From Aquipuribacter hungaricus (GTDB lineage: Bacteria > Actinomycetota > Actinomycetes > Actinomycetales > JBBAYJ01): DNA of 64,000 nt. Below are positions 42,820 to 52,987 of the stretch, one piece after another. The notes under the pieces were generated by a model. That model was not told the origin of the DNA. It made no database searches and worked only from the letters and a program-made list of their open reading frames with translations. Within the stretch, counting starts at the first letter, position 1. Each line of letters opens with the position of its first letter. Location of the stretch: the NCBI RefSeq assembly GCF_042663885.1, contig NZ_JBHSXV010000001.1; one strand, written 5' to 3'. The position numbers and the translations under genes are program-made.

Positions 42820-45800
42820 CCGACCCCTCCGACCACGCCGCCCGCCACCGCATCCGCACCGACGTCGCCGAGGTCCTGTTCGTGGAGGCCGGAGCCGGCA
42901 CCGGCAAGACCCACGCTCTCGTCGACCGGGTGGTGGAGCTGCTCGCGACCGGGCACCTCACCTCGACCGCCGGGCTCGCAGCCATCACGTTCACGGAGAA
43001 CGCGGCCGCCGAGCTCCGCAACCGGCTCCGGGAGGCCCTGGCCACCGCGGCGGAGGGTCACCTGCACGGCCGCGACTTCGACGCCACGGAGCGGGACCGG
43101 CTCCTCACCGCGGGCCACGACCTCGACGACGCGGTCCTCACCACCCTGCACGGCTTCGCCTCGCGCATCCTGGCCGACGCCGCGCTGGAGGCCGGGCTGC
43201 CGCCGGGCTTCTCCGTCGCCGGTGCCCTGGCCGGCAGCGACGGCGCCGAACGGTCCTGGGAGGACTTCCTCGACGCCCTCCTGGACGACGGGGCGATCCG
43301 GGAGCACCTGCTCCGCGCCCTGACCCTGGGGCTCACGATCGACAGGCTCGCCGATGTCGCCACCGCGCTCGGCGCGTCCTGGGACCGGCTGCGCGACCGG
43401 CCACTCGTCGACAGGCCCGCCCCGCCGATCGGCGTCGAGGAGATCGCCGCACCGCTGCGCCGAGCGCTCCGTGACCCCGACGCCTGGCCGGACGACAAGC
43501 TCGCCGCGCACCTGCGGTCCACCGTCGCGCCCCTGCTCAATGACCTAACCGGCTTGACCGACCCCCTCGACCTGCTCGAACGGCTCACCACCGTGAATCT
43601 CCCCTCCGGCAACAAGGGCACTGGCCTTGACTGGGCCCGCGCCGGCCTGGACAAGCAGGCGATCGTCGCGGATCTGAAAGAGGCCGACGCCGCCCGCGCG
43701 GCCGTGCTCCAGACGGTCGGCGCCGCCGCCACCGAGGCCCTGACGGCGCGGGTGCAGGACTGGCTCCTCGCGGAGTCCGAGCGCCGCCGAGACACCGGCG
43801 AGCTGGACTACCACGACCTGCTGGTGCTGGCCCGCGACGTGCTCCGCGACGACCCCGAGGTGCGCGCACGGCTGCACGCCCGCTGGCCGGCGCTGCTCGT
43901 CGACGAGTTCCAGGACACCGACCGGCTGCAGGTCGAGATCGCCTATCTGCTCGCCGGCGACCCCGGCGGGCTCGGGTCGGACTGGAGCCAGACCCAGGTC
44001 GAGGGCGCGCGGCTGTTCTTCGTCGGGGACCCCAAGCAGTCGATCTACCGGTTCCGCGGCGCGGACGTCACCCTGTTCAACGCCGTCGGGGCGCGTCACG
44101 CGGCCGGGCCCCGGCTGGAGGTCAACTTCCGGAGCGTGCCCGGCGTCCTGACCGCGGCCAACACCGCCTTCCGCACCCTGTTCGACCCCGGCGACGGCAT
44201 CGTGTACGCCGACCTGCTGCCCTCCCGGACGGCCGTCGACGACGTTCCTCCGGTGCTGCTGCTCGGCGGACCGCAAGCTGGCGTGAAGGCCAAGGACCTG
44301 CGGCTCGCCGAAGCAACCCACCTGGCCGACGTCATGGTGCGCGCAAAGGGGCGGTGGCAGGTCCGCGACGGCCGGCCGGCGCGCTATCAGGACATGGCGG
44401 TGCTACTGCCGACCCGCGCCTCGCTGCCCGCGCTGGAGCGTGCGCTGCAGGAGCGCCAGGTGCCTTACCGGATCGAGAGCCGCTCCTTGGTGTGGGGTAC
44501 CGACGCAGTCCGCGGCCTCGTCACCCTGCTCCAGGCCGTCGACGACCCGGCCGACGAGGTCGCCCTGCTGGCCTCGCTCCGCCACCCCGGGCTGGCCTGC
44601 TCCGACGTCGACCTGGTGACCTGGCGGGCGGCCGGCGGTCGCTGGTCGCTCTTCGCCGACGTCCCCGCGGGTCTGGAAGGGCACCCGGTCGCCGCGGCCC
44701 TGGCGACGTTGCGCGGCTGGCACGACCAGCGGTGGTGGGTGCCGGTCAACCAGCTCCTCGACGCGATCACCCGCGAGCTGCGGCTGGTGGAGCTCACGAC
44801 CGTCGAGGACCGGCCCCGCGACCACTGGCGGCGGCTGCGGTTCCTCGTCGACCAGGCGCGCGCCTGGTGCGACAGCGGGGGGTCCGGCCTGGGGCGGTTC
44901 GTCGCCTGGGCCGTCCGGCAGATCGCCGAGGACGCCGACGTGCTGGAGACCGTCGTCCCCGAGCCCGACGACGACGCCGTCCGCATCCTCACGATCCACG
45001 GCGCGAAGGGGCTGGAGTTCCCCATCACCATGGTCGCCGGGCTGGGGAGCATCGTCACCCGGCAGGACACCGTCCTGTGGACCGACGACGGACCGCAGAT
45101 CCGCCTCAAGACCGGTCTGCTGGAGACCAGCGGGTACGCGCAGGCGGTCACCCAGGAGAAGCTGGCTCGCCGCCAGGAGGACATCCGGCTGCTGTACGTG
45201 GCCGCGACCCGCGCCGAGGACCACCTCGTACTGGGCTGCTACCACTCGCCCCCGAAGGGGGCAGAGGCTCAGCGGTCGTCGGCCCAGCAGCTCTGGGGAC
45301 TGCTGGCCGACGAGGGCATCGCCCGCCGGGAGCTCCAGCCCCCGAACGGGGCGCCCGCCGTACCCTCCCCCGCCGAGCCCGCGCACCTGGCCGTCGCCCA
45401 CGATCCCCTGCCGGACCGGGTCGTGTTCCTAGAAGGGCGCGCCGACCTGCTCGAGGACCTGGCGACCCGGGTGGCCACGAGCCCTACCTCCCTCACCGTC
45501 GCCGCCGCGGACCCCGAGCCGGACAAGGAGGCGCCGGAGGACATCGCGCCGGTGGTGCGCCGCGGGTCCAGTCGCGGGGCCGCGATCGGCACCGCCACCC
45601 ACCGGGTGCTGGAGCTCCTGCCGAGCCTCACCGCCGCGACCACGGCCCAGGTGGCGGGCCTGAGCCGGCTCGCGTGCGCCGAGGCCGACATCCCGGACCT
45701 GGAGTCCGACGTGGCCGGGCGGGTGTGGTCGGCGCTGGAGTCACCCTCGCTCACCGAGGCGCTGACCGACGACGCCCGCGCCCTGCGCGAGGTCTACCTC

Positions 45801-46055
45801 GTGGTGCGCGACGCAGACCGTTTCCTCGAGGGGTACATCGACTTGCTCGTCGACTCGAAGGACCGTGGTCTCACTGTCCTGGACTACAAGACCGACCGCG
45901 CCGTGACGGCGGAGGAGGTCGCGGCTAAGCAGGCCCGGTACGGCCCCCAGCTCGACGCCTACGCCCGTGCCGTCGAGCAGGTCACCGGGACGGCGCCGAG
46001 CTCGACGGGGCTCGTGTTCGCCCGCCCCGGAGGGCGCCTACCCGAGAACCCCTGA
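42816..46055 (+). CDS. AddA-like UvrD helicase-nuclease
   Basis: A 1079-residue protein. Walker A EAGAGTGKTHALV at about 23-35, VDEFQDTDRLQ as Walker B, FVGDPKQSIYRFRGAD, TIHGAKGLEFPIT and LLYVAATRAEDHLV are superfamily 1 motifs. The C-terminal nuclease shows IGTATHRVLELL and EGYIDLLVDSKDRGLTVLDYKTDR. It begins at a GTG overlapping the AddB-like gene. The two would form a heterodimer loading on DNA ends. Actinobacteria more often carry AdnAB or RecBCD, so this pair inside a defence-like island may be acquired. It is convergent with the SIR2 gene. Confidence 0.9.
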   Translation: MTDPSDHAARHRIRTDVAEVLFVEAGAGTGKTHALVDRVVELLATGHLTSTAGLAAITFTENAAAELRNRLREALATAAEGHLHGRDFDATERDRLLTAGHDLDDAVLTTLHGFASRILADAALEAGLPPGFSVAGALAGSDGAERSWEDFLDALLDDGAIREHLLRALTLGLTIDRLADVATALGASWDRLRDRPLVDRPAPPIGVEEIAAPLRRALRDPDAWPDDKLAAHLRSTVAPLLNDLTGLTDPLDLLERLTTVNLPSGNKGTGLDWARAGLDKQAIVADLKEADAARAAVLQTVGAAATEALTARVQDWLLAESERRRDTGELDYHDLLVLARDVLRDDPEVRARLHARWPALLVDEFQDTDRLQVEIAYLLAGDPGGLGSDWSQTQVEGARLFFVGDPKQSIYRFRGADVTLFNAVGARHAAGPRLEVNFRSVPGVLTAANTAFRTLFDPGDGIVYADLLPSRTAVDDVPPVLLLGGPQAGVKAKDLRLAEATHLADVMVRAKGRWQVRDGRPARYQDMAVLLPTRASLPALERALQERQVPYRIESRSLVWGTDAVRGLVTLLQAVDDPADEVALLASLRHPGLACSDVDLVTWRAAGGRWSLFADVPAGLEGHPVAAALATLRGWHDQRWWVPVNQLLDAITRELRLVELTTVEDRPRDHWRRLRFLVDQARAWCDSGGSGLGRFVAWAVRQIAEDADVLETVVPEPDDDAVRILTIHGAKGLEFPITMVAGLGSIVTRQDTVLWTDDGPQIRLKTGLLETSGYAQAVTQEKLARRQEDIRLLYVAATRAEDHLVLGCYHSPPKGAEAQRSSAQQLWGLLADEGIARRELQPPNGAPAVPSPAEPAHLAVAHDPLPDRVVFLEGRADLLEDLATRVATSPTSLTVAAADPEPDKEAPEDIAPVVRRGSSRGAAIGTATHRVLELLPSLTAATTAQVAGLSRLACAEADIPDLESDVAGRVWSALESPSLTEALTDDARALREVYLVVRDADRFLEGYIDLLVDSKDRGLTVLDYKTDRAVTAEEVAAKQARYGPQLDAYARAVEQVTGTAPSSTGLVFARPGGRLPENP

Positions 46056-46163
46056 CGGCTTCGTGCCATGGGGCCTGATTGCAGTGAGCTGGCCGGGACA
46101 GCGCTAGAGCATGCACGACCATGGAGTCGTCAAGGGGCCCCCGCGAGTGCAGCGTCAGCCCTC

Positions 46164-47684
46164 TCAGCGCCGTTCCGGGCCGGGGGCCCGGTTCCGTCCA
46201 CCCAACGTGGCGAGAGCCTCTTCCACGACGTGCCAGGCGGCGGTCTGCTGCTCGTCGGCACTCACCTCGCCGCGAAGATCGTTGAGCTTGTCTCGAAGGG
46301 ATGTCTCCGCGGGAGTGCGTGGCATGGCGTCGTACCGACCGTCCAGGAGGAGCACCTCGCGACCGTGTCGGGCGGACTCTGCACACCAGGACAGCCGGTC
46401 GAGGAAGAGTTCTAGCCGTCTCGCGGCCACCAGGACCCTGCGATCAGGCTCTACACCAGGGTCCTCGTCGGCCAGGCACACGCGATCGAGGTCGTCTCGC
46501 CACAACCGCTCCCTGGCCCTATCGGCCTGCAGCGCGAGCACTGTCCCCGCTTTTCGGCCTTGCGGGTGCGCGTCGTGCATCAGGCGGCGGACCTGGTGAG
46601 CGAGACGAGCGAAGTTGTCGTCGACGAGGGAGAACCCGACGAAGAGCATGTGCCGGGTCATGAGGAGCGCCTGCACCATGCCGGTCACGGGAGAGCGTGC
46701 GTCGGCGTAGTCCAGATAGTGCGACTTCGTGAGGACGATGTCTTTGGGAGCTTCGACGTCGCCGTGCATCTTCAGCAGCCACGGTGACCCCGCTTGAGCG
46801 TGCTGGCGGGGTAGGACCCGGAGCGGGTGCTCCTTCGGGTGCAGGCTCTCGGATGCGAGCTCGTAGCCGTTGTCGTAGTTGGTCGTGACCACGGCGTCGG
46901 TACGCAGGCCCGCCAGCAGCATGTGCGCCGGCGCGCAGGTCGAGAGCCGGAACCGCTGCGCCATGAACTGGTGGAAGTCGTCTCCCAAGATGTCGCTCAG
47001 GATCTGCGCGGCGTCTGGTGGTGCCAGCGAGCTCAGCTCTTTGGGGTCCTGCTCCGCCCGCTCCGCCAGCTCGTGCAGCAGGCCCCTCCAGCTCGGCAAG
47101 CCTGCGGCCATGCTGACCCCGGCACCGAGGAAGAGGACCAGCTCCCCCCGGGCGGCCTTGTGACCCATCTCGTCCGCCCGGTCGAGCTCAACAGGCGTCA
47201 GGGCGTCCGAGCCTGGCACGTGCGCGCCCACCCGGGCCGCCTGGACGGCGGCGAAGTCCTGGTCGTCGTACAGGACGAGTGCCACGTCGACTCCCAGCCG
47301 TTCTGCGGCGTCTTGGAGGGCCGGGACGGCGGCCGCCACCACCTCCCCGCGACGCTCCGCCAGCCCACCTGCCCCTGAGCCGGCGAGCGGCACCCCGACC
47401 AGTGGGAGCGCGCGGTCGGTCACGCCGACCAGCTCGGCAGCCGCCCGCTCGATGGCCTGGACGAGGCTCGCGGCCACCCAGGCACCGTCCTTGTCCCAGG
47501 CGTCCGTGCGGGCGAGCCAGATCTGACGCCGGCCTACCTTGTCCGCCCGGAGCACACGGTCCTCCGTGCCCCAGCCTTGAGGGCGCTCCATCGTGAGGTG
47601 GTGCCATCCCTGCCCGTCCGCCCGGGGGGCGTGCGCACCCACCAGCGGGAGCCAGGGCGTCGTGACGGCCAGGTCCCCGGACAT
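46164..47684 (-). CDS. SIR2 family protein with N-terminal macro-like region
   Basis: A 506-residue protein. Residues about 95-155 (ALPLVGVPLAGSGAGGLAERRGEVVAAAVPAL, then VALVLYDDQDFAAVQAAR) look like part of a macro-type nucleotide-binding fold. From about 182 a SIR2 domain follows: LVLFLGAGVSMAAGLPSW, VVTTNYDNGYE with the Asn, LLKMHGDVE with the catalytic His, and MLFVGFSLVDDNF. SIR2 proteins in defence systems (ThsA, DSR and others) destroy NAD when phage is sensed. It diverges from a large helicase gene with 264 bases between, so shared regulation is possible. The domain naming of the N-terminus is tentative. Confidence 0.85.
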   Translation of the reverse strand: MSGDLAVTTPWLPLVGAHAPRADGQGWHHLTMERPQGWGTEDRVLRADKVGRRQIWLARTDAWDKDGAWVAASLVQAIERAAAELVGVTDRALPLVGVPLAGSGAGGLAERRGEVVAAAVPALQDAAERLGVDVALVLYDDQDFAAVQAARVGAHVPGSDALTPVELDRADEMGHKAARGELVLFLGAGVSMAAGLPSWRGLLHELAERAEQDPKELSSLAPPDAAQILSDILGDDFHQFMAQRFRLSTCAPAHMLLAGLRTDAVVTTNYDNGYELASESLHPKEHPLRVLPRQHAQAGSPWLLKMHGDVEAPKDIVLTKSHYLDYADARSPVTGMVQALLMTRHMLFVGFSLVDDNFARLAHQVRRLMHDAHPQGRKAGTVLALQADRARERLWRDDLDRVCLADEDPGVEPDRRVLVAARRLELFLDRLSWCAESARHGREVLLLDGRYDAMPRTPAETSLRDKLNDLRGEVSADEQQTAAWHVVEEALATLGGRNRAPGPERR

Positions 47685-47903
47685 GGGGACGACGACGGCG
47701 TGGCACTCCAGTCGCGTCAGGTCCCCTCGGAGGGCGAGCAGTTGCCCGAGGCGGTCGGCGCCGATGGTCTGTCTCCCTCGATGGTCCCGGTGGTGGCCGC
47801 GACGCTACCTGGCACCTGGACAGCAGGCGACCGACTGCTGACACCATCCATCTGTTCGGGTAGGTGCGGAAAACCGGTCACGCCGCGCCTGGCTGCTCCA
47901 GAC

Positions 47904-47916
47904 TGTCAGGCTGACA
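47904..47916. promoter_or_regulatory. 13-bp palindrome upstream of the helicase operon
   Basis: TGTCAGgCTGACA is a perfect inverted repeat around one base, 32 bases before the GTG of the helicase gene and in the gap shared with the divergent SIR2 gene. It may be an operator. No regulator gene is adjacent. Confidence 0.45.
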
Positions 47917-47948
47917 CCGCGCCCTGCGCGCGACGGGGAGGACTACAC

Positions 47949-50900
47949 GTGACCAGCGCCATCGAACGGCCCAGTAGTGACATGACGGACCCGCGCCTGC
48001 AGTCGGCGCTCGGACTCTTCCGCTACCTGCGTGCCGCCCAGGAGCTGCGCAGCACCCCGGTCCGCGATATCAGCGTGTACCGGCGCGAGGAGCAGCGGCT
48101 CCTCTGGTTCGTCGACCTGCCGGAGCACGACGCCGTCGAGCACCCCCTTCTGGCTGAGGACCCCCCGGCCGACGGTGCGCCCGTCCTCTTCGTCCGACGT
48201 GTTCCGGTCGTCGTGGCACCCGTGCCTGACGAGCGCCTGACGCCGTGGCTCACCTCGCTCGACTGGGACGACCCGGCGCGCGCGCCGGAGCTCCGTCCCT
48301 CGCGGCTGGTGCCGAGCGAAGACCTGGACGGACCCGGCTCATCGGTCGACGTCACCGACGTTCCCGGCATCACCAACCTCTTCGAGGGGTGGCTTCCTCG
48401 CTGGCAAGCCTGGGCCGAGCAGGAGCTCGCGGCCCAACCTGTCCGTGACCTGTACGCCGACCTGCACCACGCCTACACCCGGTCGACCGCCCAACCAGAG
48501 GAGTTCGAGCTGGTGCTGGGGGTCGGCCTGCTGGGATGGCGTCCGCTCGGTCACGAGACCGTGCGGCGGCACCTGGTCACGAGCCCGTGCGCCATCGACT
48601 TCGATGCGGCCACCGGTGGCCTGTCGGTCCGCGTGAACGCGGCTCTGCAGACCCTCAACGTCGAGCTGGAGATGCTCGACCCCGAGGTCGTGCCCAGCTG
48701 GCCGGACGCTACCCGGGCGCAGAGGGCGCTCGAGGAGTATGCCGGCCACCCCCTGGACTCCGCAGCGCTCCATGGCCCGCTGAGCGCCCTCGCCCACTCG
48801 GTCTCGGCAGCCGGGTCGTATGACACGGCATTGGAGGCGCCGGCGACCGGGGTCGAGGCCAGGGCCTCGTTCGCCCCCGCACTGATCCTGCGCAACCGGT
48901 CCCGCAACGGCATCGCCGACATCTACAAGGCCATCGTGAAGCAGCTCGAGAGCACGGGCGTGGTACCTGACGGACTACTCCCCCTGATCGACCCTGATCA
49001 CGTCCCGCCGGTGCAGGCGATCAGCGCCGACGGCGCTGTCATCCCCGTCGACGACGAGGTGTTCCTGCCGATGCCGGTCAACGACCGGCAGCGTGAGGTA
49101 GTCGAGACCGTGGACCGAAAGGCTCAGACCCTGGTCCAGGGACCACCCGGCACCGGCAAGACCCACACCGCGGCGGTGCTCATCTCGCACCTGCTCGCTC
49201 GCGGACAGCGTGTGCTCGTCACGGCGCAGACGGACCGGGCCCTGAAAGAGGTTCGCGAGAAGCTGCCGGAGCAGGTGCGGTCTCTGGCGGTCTCCGTCGT
49301 GGGCGCAGGTCGGGAGGACATGGCCAGCCTCAAGACCGCGGTCGAGTCGATTGCCTCACGGGCGGCCGACCATGACGGCGCAACGTCGCGACGGGTCGTG
49401 GACCGCGCCCTCGCCTCAATCGAGGACCTGCGTCGTCGACGGTCGAACACCTTCTCTGAGCTGCTCGCTGCTCGTGAGGGGGACGTGCGCCAGCACGAGC
49501 ACCTGGGGTACCGAGGCTCGCTGGCTGTCATCGCCGCCCGCCACCAGGAGGAGCGCCCCCAGCACGAGTGGGTCGAGGACGTGCTAGGTGGTCTGGTCCG
49601 CGGTGACTGCCTGCTGAGGGTGACCGACGCCGCCGAGTGGCTGCACCTTCACCTTCAGGAGCACACCCCAGAGGACAGGGGGGAGGCCGGGGCACGCCTG
49701 GTCGACCTCGACCGGCTCCCCTCCCCTGCTGACTTCGCCGCGCTGGTCCACGCGGAGCGGGAGGCCGTATCACGAAACGCGACGCACGAGGCCGTCCGCA
49801 GCCACGGCGCCTTCGACGTCATGCGCACCCTGTCCCCCGGGGCCCGCACGGAGGTGCAGACCACGCTGCACCGGTTGGCCGCCGAGGCACGTGAGCTGTC
49901 CGAGCGCCGGGAGCAGTGGATCGGCGACGCCCTGGGCGATGTCCAGAAGGGACGCGACCACGGCTGGCGCGCCCGCCGCGACGAGGTGGCCTCCCGCGTC
50001 CCCCAGGTGGAGCAGCTCCTCCGGTTGCTGCCCCGACCCTTCGCGGTCACGGTGGACGAGGACCGCCTGGACCCGCTGGCGCGGATGGCCGCAGCCGTCC
50101 GAGACCACCTCGCCCCCGGCGGTGCCCTCAAGACCGATACCGCCGGTGAACCCAAGATCGGGTGGCTGACGACCAAGGTCGTCAAGGAGAGCCAACCGTT
50201 GTTCGACTCGGTCCGCGTGAACGGGCTGCCCCCGACGTCGCACGAGACGCTCGACGCGTTCGTCACGTGGTGCAACGTCACCCGCCTTCTCGACGACCTC
50301 GACCGACAGTGGCCGGTCGGGCTGCGGATACCGCAGGAGGACACCCCAGGGGAGCGGTTGCGCTGGCACGTGACAGAGCTGTCCATCCTCGATCGGGTCC
50401 TGGCCCTGGCAGACGAGCTCGCTGGACAACAGACTCGGCTCGCCCAGCTTGGGCTGCCCACCCCCCGTTGGGACGCCCTCGACGCCGTCACCGCGTACGC
50501 GGCCACCGTCGACGCGGCTTCGGCAGCCGATGCGCTGTCCAACGCGACCGCACCGCTTGAACGGCTCAACCGTGACCTCACCGACGTGGTGCAGTGGGCT
50601 GACGCAGCACCGGCCGTCGGGCACCTCGCCACCGCGGTCGACAACCGTGACCCGCAGGCCTACGACACCGCGCACCGCCGGGTGACTCACGTGCTCCGTG
50701 TCCGTTCCGACCTCGCCCGTCACACCAGCCTGACCGAACGGATCGGCCGGCACCTGCCTGGCCTTGCGGCAGCCGTCTCCCAGGACCGTGACGCAGCGCT
50801 GTGGGCGGGACGGCTCCGGTCGCTGCCCGAGGCCTGGCGATGGGCTGCCACCGGCACCTGGATCCTCAGCATCCAGTCCGCGGACGTCAACGCCCTGCAG

Positions 50901-52934
50901 GAGCGGCTGGCCGGGCTCGAGACGGAGATCCGCACACACGTCCAGACGATTGCGTCCACCCGGGCGTGGGCGCACGCAGTGTCCGACGAGCGGCTCAGCG
51001 GTCAGCGCAAGGCGGACCTGCTCCAGTACGCCCAGCTGGTCCGACGACTGGGCAAGGGCACTGGCAAGTACGCCGGGCAGCGCCAGGCCGACATCCGCGA
51101 TGCCATGGCGAGGTGTCGCCCGGCGGTACCCGTCTGGATCATGCCGCTGTACCGGATCGCAGAGCAGCTTCGCGTCGAGCCAGACATGTTCGACGTCGTG
51201 ATCATCGACGAGGCGTCGCAGGCAGGTGCCGAGGCGACGTTCCTGCAATACCTGGCCAGGCGGATCGTCGTCATCGGCGACGACCGGCAGGTGTCGCCGT
51301 CCGCGGTGGGGGTGGAGCAGCAGCAGCTGCGCGACCTGGCGATGCGGTACATCCCGGACGACCGGTACCGCGCGACCTGGGAGGACCCGAAGGTCAGCCT
51401 GTTCGACTCTGCTCGGATGCGATTCGGCGGCATGATCACGTTGACTGAGCACCGCCGCTGCGTGCCAGAGATCATCGGCTTCTCCAACGCCATTGCCTAC
51501 GAGCCCGACGGCATCCGCCTGTTGCCGGTGCGGCAGTACGGCGCTGACCGGCTGGACCCGATCGTGCCGGTGCACGTGCCGGGCGGCTTCACCCGCGGCG
51601 TCACCCAGAAGATCAACCAGCCGGAGGTGGACGCCATCGTCGAGCAGGTCGTGAAGTGCTGCGCCGACCCCCGGTACGACGGGCTGACCATGGGCGTGAT
51701 CTCGCTGCTGGGAAAGGCGCAGGCGCGCACGATCGAGAAAGCGCTCCTGGACCGGATTCCGGACGAGTGGGAGGTGCGCGAGCTGCGGTGCGGAGACTCC
51801 GTCGACTTCCAGGGCTCTGAGCGCGACGTCGTGTTCCTGTCGATGGTTGCAGCGGCCGAGCCGGGGCAACGGTTGATGCCGCAGACGCAGGAGATGTACG
51901 TCCAGCGGTACAACGTCGCAGCCAGCCGGGCGAAGGACCAGCTGTGGTTGTTCCACTCCGTCACCCTGGCGGAGCTGACCAACCCCGAGGACCTGCGCTA
52001 CCGGCTGCTCGAGTACTGCACGTCGGTCGCCCGACGCGGCGACACGGCCGTCGAGGGAGCGGTGGAGCATGTCGTGCCCGAGGACGAGCGCGTCCCGCCC
52101 TTCGACTCACTCTTTGAGCAGCGGGTGTTCAACCGGATCGTGGAGCGCGGTTACACGGTCGTGCCGCAGCACGAGGCGATGGGCTACTCGATCGACCTTG
52201 TCGTGGTCGGCGGGCAGAGCCGGGTGGCGGTGGAGTGCGACGGGGACCACTGGCACGGACCGGCTCAGTACCAGCGCGACCTCGGGCGGCAGCGTGAGCT
52301 CGAGCGGTGCGGGTGGACGTTCTTCCGGGTTCGGGAGTCTGACTTCTACGTCGACAAGGCGGCGGCGCTGGCCGGGCTGTGGGCCCTGCTGGACGAGCGG
52401 GGGGTGCGACCGGCGGGGTGGTATTCCCCTGCCGAGGCAACCGCCACGAGTGTCCTCGAAGCGACCGGGGAGAAGGATGAGCCGACTGTCAGACTCGACC
52501 ACGTTGACGAGCATGCAACCGGGGATGTGGCACCTAATGCGACGCCGACCAGTCCACCGGACACCGGGCCGGAGGCACTCAGACCGACCGTAGAATCCGA
52601 GAATCACGTCATTGCGACGCACGCCGATCCGATTGGAGACATCGATTCCCCCGTCTTCAGGCTTCGCGTTTCACGCAGTCCCGAGCGTCATGCCGAGGCA
52701 CGGCTGACCGAGGAAGGCTTCGTCGTGCTTGGTGGCTCGTACGCCAGCAACGTGGTGGGCGTGATGCTTCCCGGATACAAGAGCCGCCGGGATCACCTGA
52801 TCCGCAACGGACAGCTTCAGACCGTCCCTAGCGAGCGCTCGGTGCTTCGCCTAGTGAACGACCAACGATTCACCAGCCCCAGCCAGGCCGCCAGCATCAT
52901 GAATGCGGGTAGCGACAACGGGCGCATCCGTTGA
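47949..52934 (+). CDS. Large SF1 helicase-DUF559 nuclease-DUF4357 protein, C-terminus cut short
   Basis: A 1661-residue protein. About 390 residues of unrecognised N-terminal region precede Walker A (VQGPPGTGKTHTAA), a long helical insertion, VVIIDEASQAGAEA, VVIGDDRQVSPSAVG and VDFQGSERDVVFLS (AAA_11/AAA_12 type). At about 1375-1490 is a Vsr-like DUF559 nuclease (FEQRVFNRIVERGY, YSIDLVVVGGQSRVAVECDGDHWHG, RELERCGWTFFRVRESDFY). The last 95 residues are DUF4357 (EGFVVLGGSYASN, FTSPSQAASIM). It ends NGRIR-TGA where DUF4357 usually has Trp; 19 further sense codons follow in frame to a TGA at 52989-52991. GTG start with GGGGAGG upstream. Confidence 0.88.
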   Translation: MTSAIERPSSDMTDPRLQSALGLFRYLRAAQELRSTPVRDISVYRREEQRLLWFVDLPEHDAVEHPLLAEDPPADGAPVLFVRRVPVVVAPVPDERLTPWLTSLDWDDPARAPELRPSRLVPSEDLDGPGSSVDVTDVPGITNLFEGWLPRWQAWAEQELAAQPVRDLYADLHHAYTRSTAQPEEFELVLGVGLLGWRPLGHETVRRHLVTSPCAIDFDAATGGLSVRVNAALQTLNVELEMLDPEVVPSWPDATRAQRALEEYAGHPLDSAALHGPLSALAHSVSAAGSYDTALEAPATGVEARASFAPALILRNRSRNGIADIYKAIVKQLESTGVVPDGLLPLIDPDHVPPVQAISADGAVIPVDDEVFLPMPVNDRQREVVETVDRKAQTLVQGPPGTGKTHTAAVLISHLLARGQRVLVTAQTDRALKEVREKLPEQVRSLAVSVVGAGREDMASLKTAVESIASRAADHDGATSRRVVDRALASIEDLRRRRSNTFSELLAAREGDVRQHEHLGYRGSLAVIAARHQEERPQHEWVEDVLGGLVRGDCLLRVTDAAEWLHLHLQEHTPEDRGEAGARLVDLDRLPSPADFAALVHAEREAVSRNATHEAVRSHGAFDVMRTLSPGARTEVQTTLHRLAAEARELSERREQWIGDALGDVQKGRDHGWRARRDEVASRVPQVEQLLRLLPRPFAVTVDEDRLDPLARMAAAVRDHLAPGGALKTDTAGEPKIGWLTTKVVKESQPLFDSVRVNGLPPTSHETLDAFVTWCNVTRLLDDLDRQWPVGLRIPQEDTPGERLRWHVTELSILDRVLALADELAGQQTRLAQLGLPTPRWDALDAVTAYAATVDAASAADALSNATAPLERLNRDLTDVVQWADAAPAVGHLATAVDNRDPQAYDTAHRRVTHVLRVRSDLARHTSLTERIGRHLPGLAAAVSQDRDAALWAGRLRSLPEAWRWAATGTWILSIQSADVNALQERLAGLETEIRTHVQTIASTRAWAHAVSDERLSGQRKADLLQYAQLVRRLGKGTGKYAGQRQADIRDAMARCRPAVPVWIMPLYRIAEQLRVEPDMFDVVIIDEASQAGAEATFLQYLARRIVVIGDDRQVSPSAVGVEQQQLRDLAMRYIPDDRYRATWEDPKVSLFDSARMRFGGMITLTEHRRCVPEIIGFSNAIAYEPDGIRLLPVRQYGADRLDPIVPVHVPGGFTRGVTQKINQPEVDAIVEQVVKCCADPRYDGLTMGVISLLGKAQARTIEKALLDRIPDEWEVRELRCGDSVDFQGSERDVVFLSMVAAAEPGQRLMPQTQEMYVQRYNVAASRAKDQLWLFHSVTLAELTNPEDLRYRLLEYCTSVARRGDTAVEGAVEHVVPEDERVPPFDSLFEQRVFNRIVERGYTVVPQHEAMGYSIDLVVVGGQSRVAVECDGDHWHGPAQYQRDLGRQRELERCGWTFFRVRESDFYVDKAAALAGLWALLDERGVRPAGWYSPAEATATSVLEATGEKDEPTVRLDHVDEHATGDVAPNATPTSPPDTGPEALRPTVESENHVIATHADPIGDIDSPVFRLRVSRSPERHAEARLTEEGFVVLGGSYASNVVGVMLPGYKSRRDHLIRNGQLQTVPSERSVLRLVNDQRFTSPSQAASIMNAGSDNGRIR

Positions 52935-52987
52935 GTCACCAAGGAAGGGCTTACTTATGCCGACTGGGAGGCTCAGCAACGGCAGGC

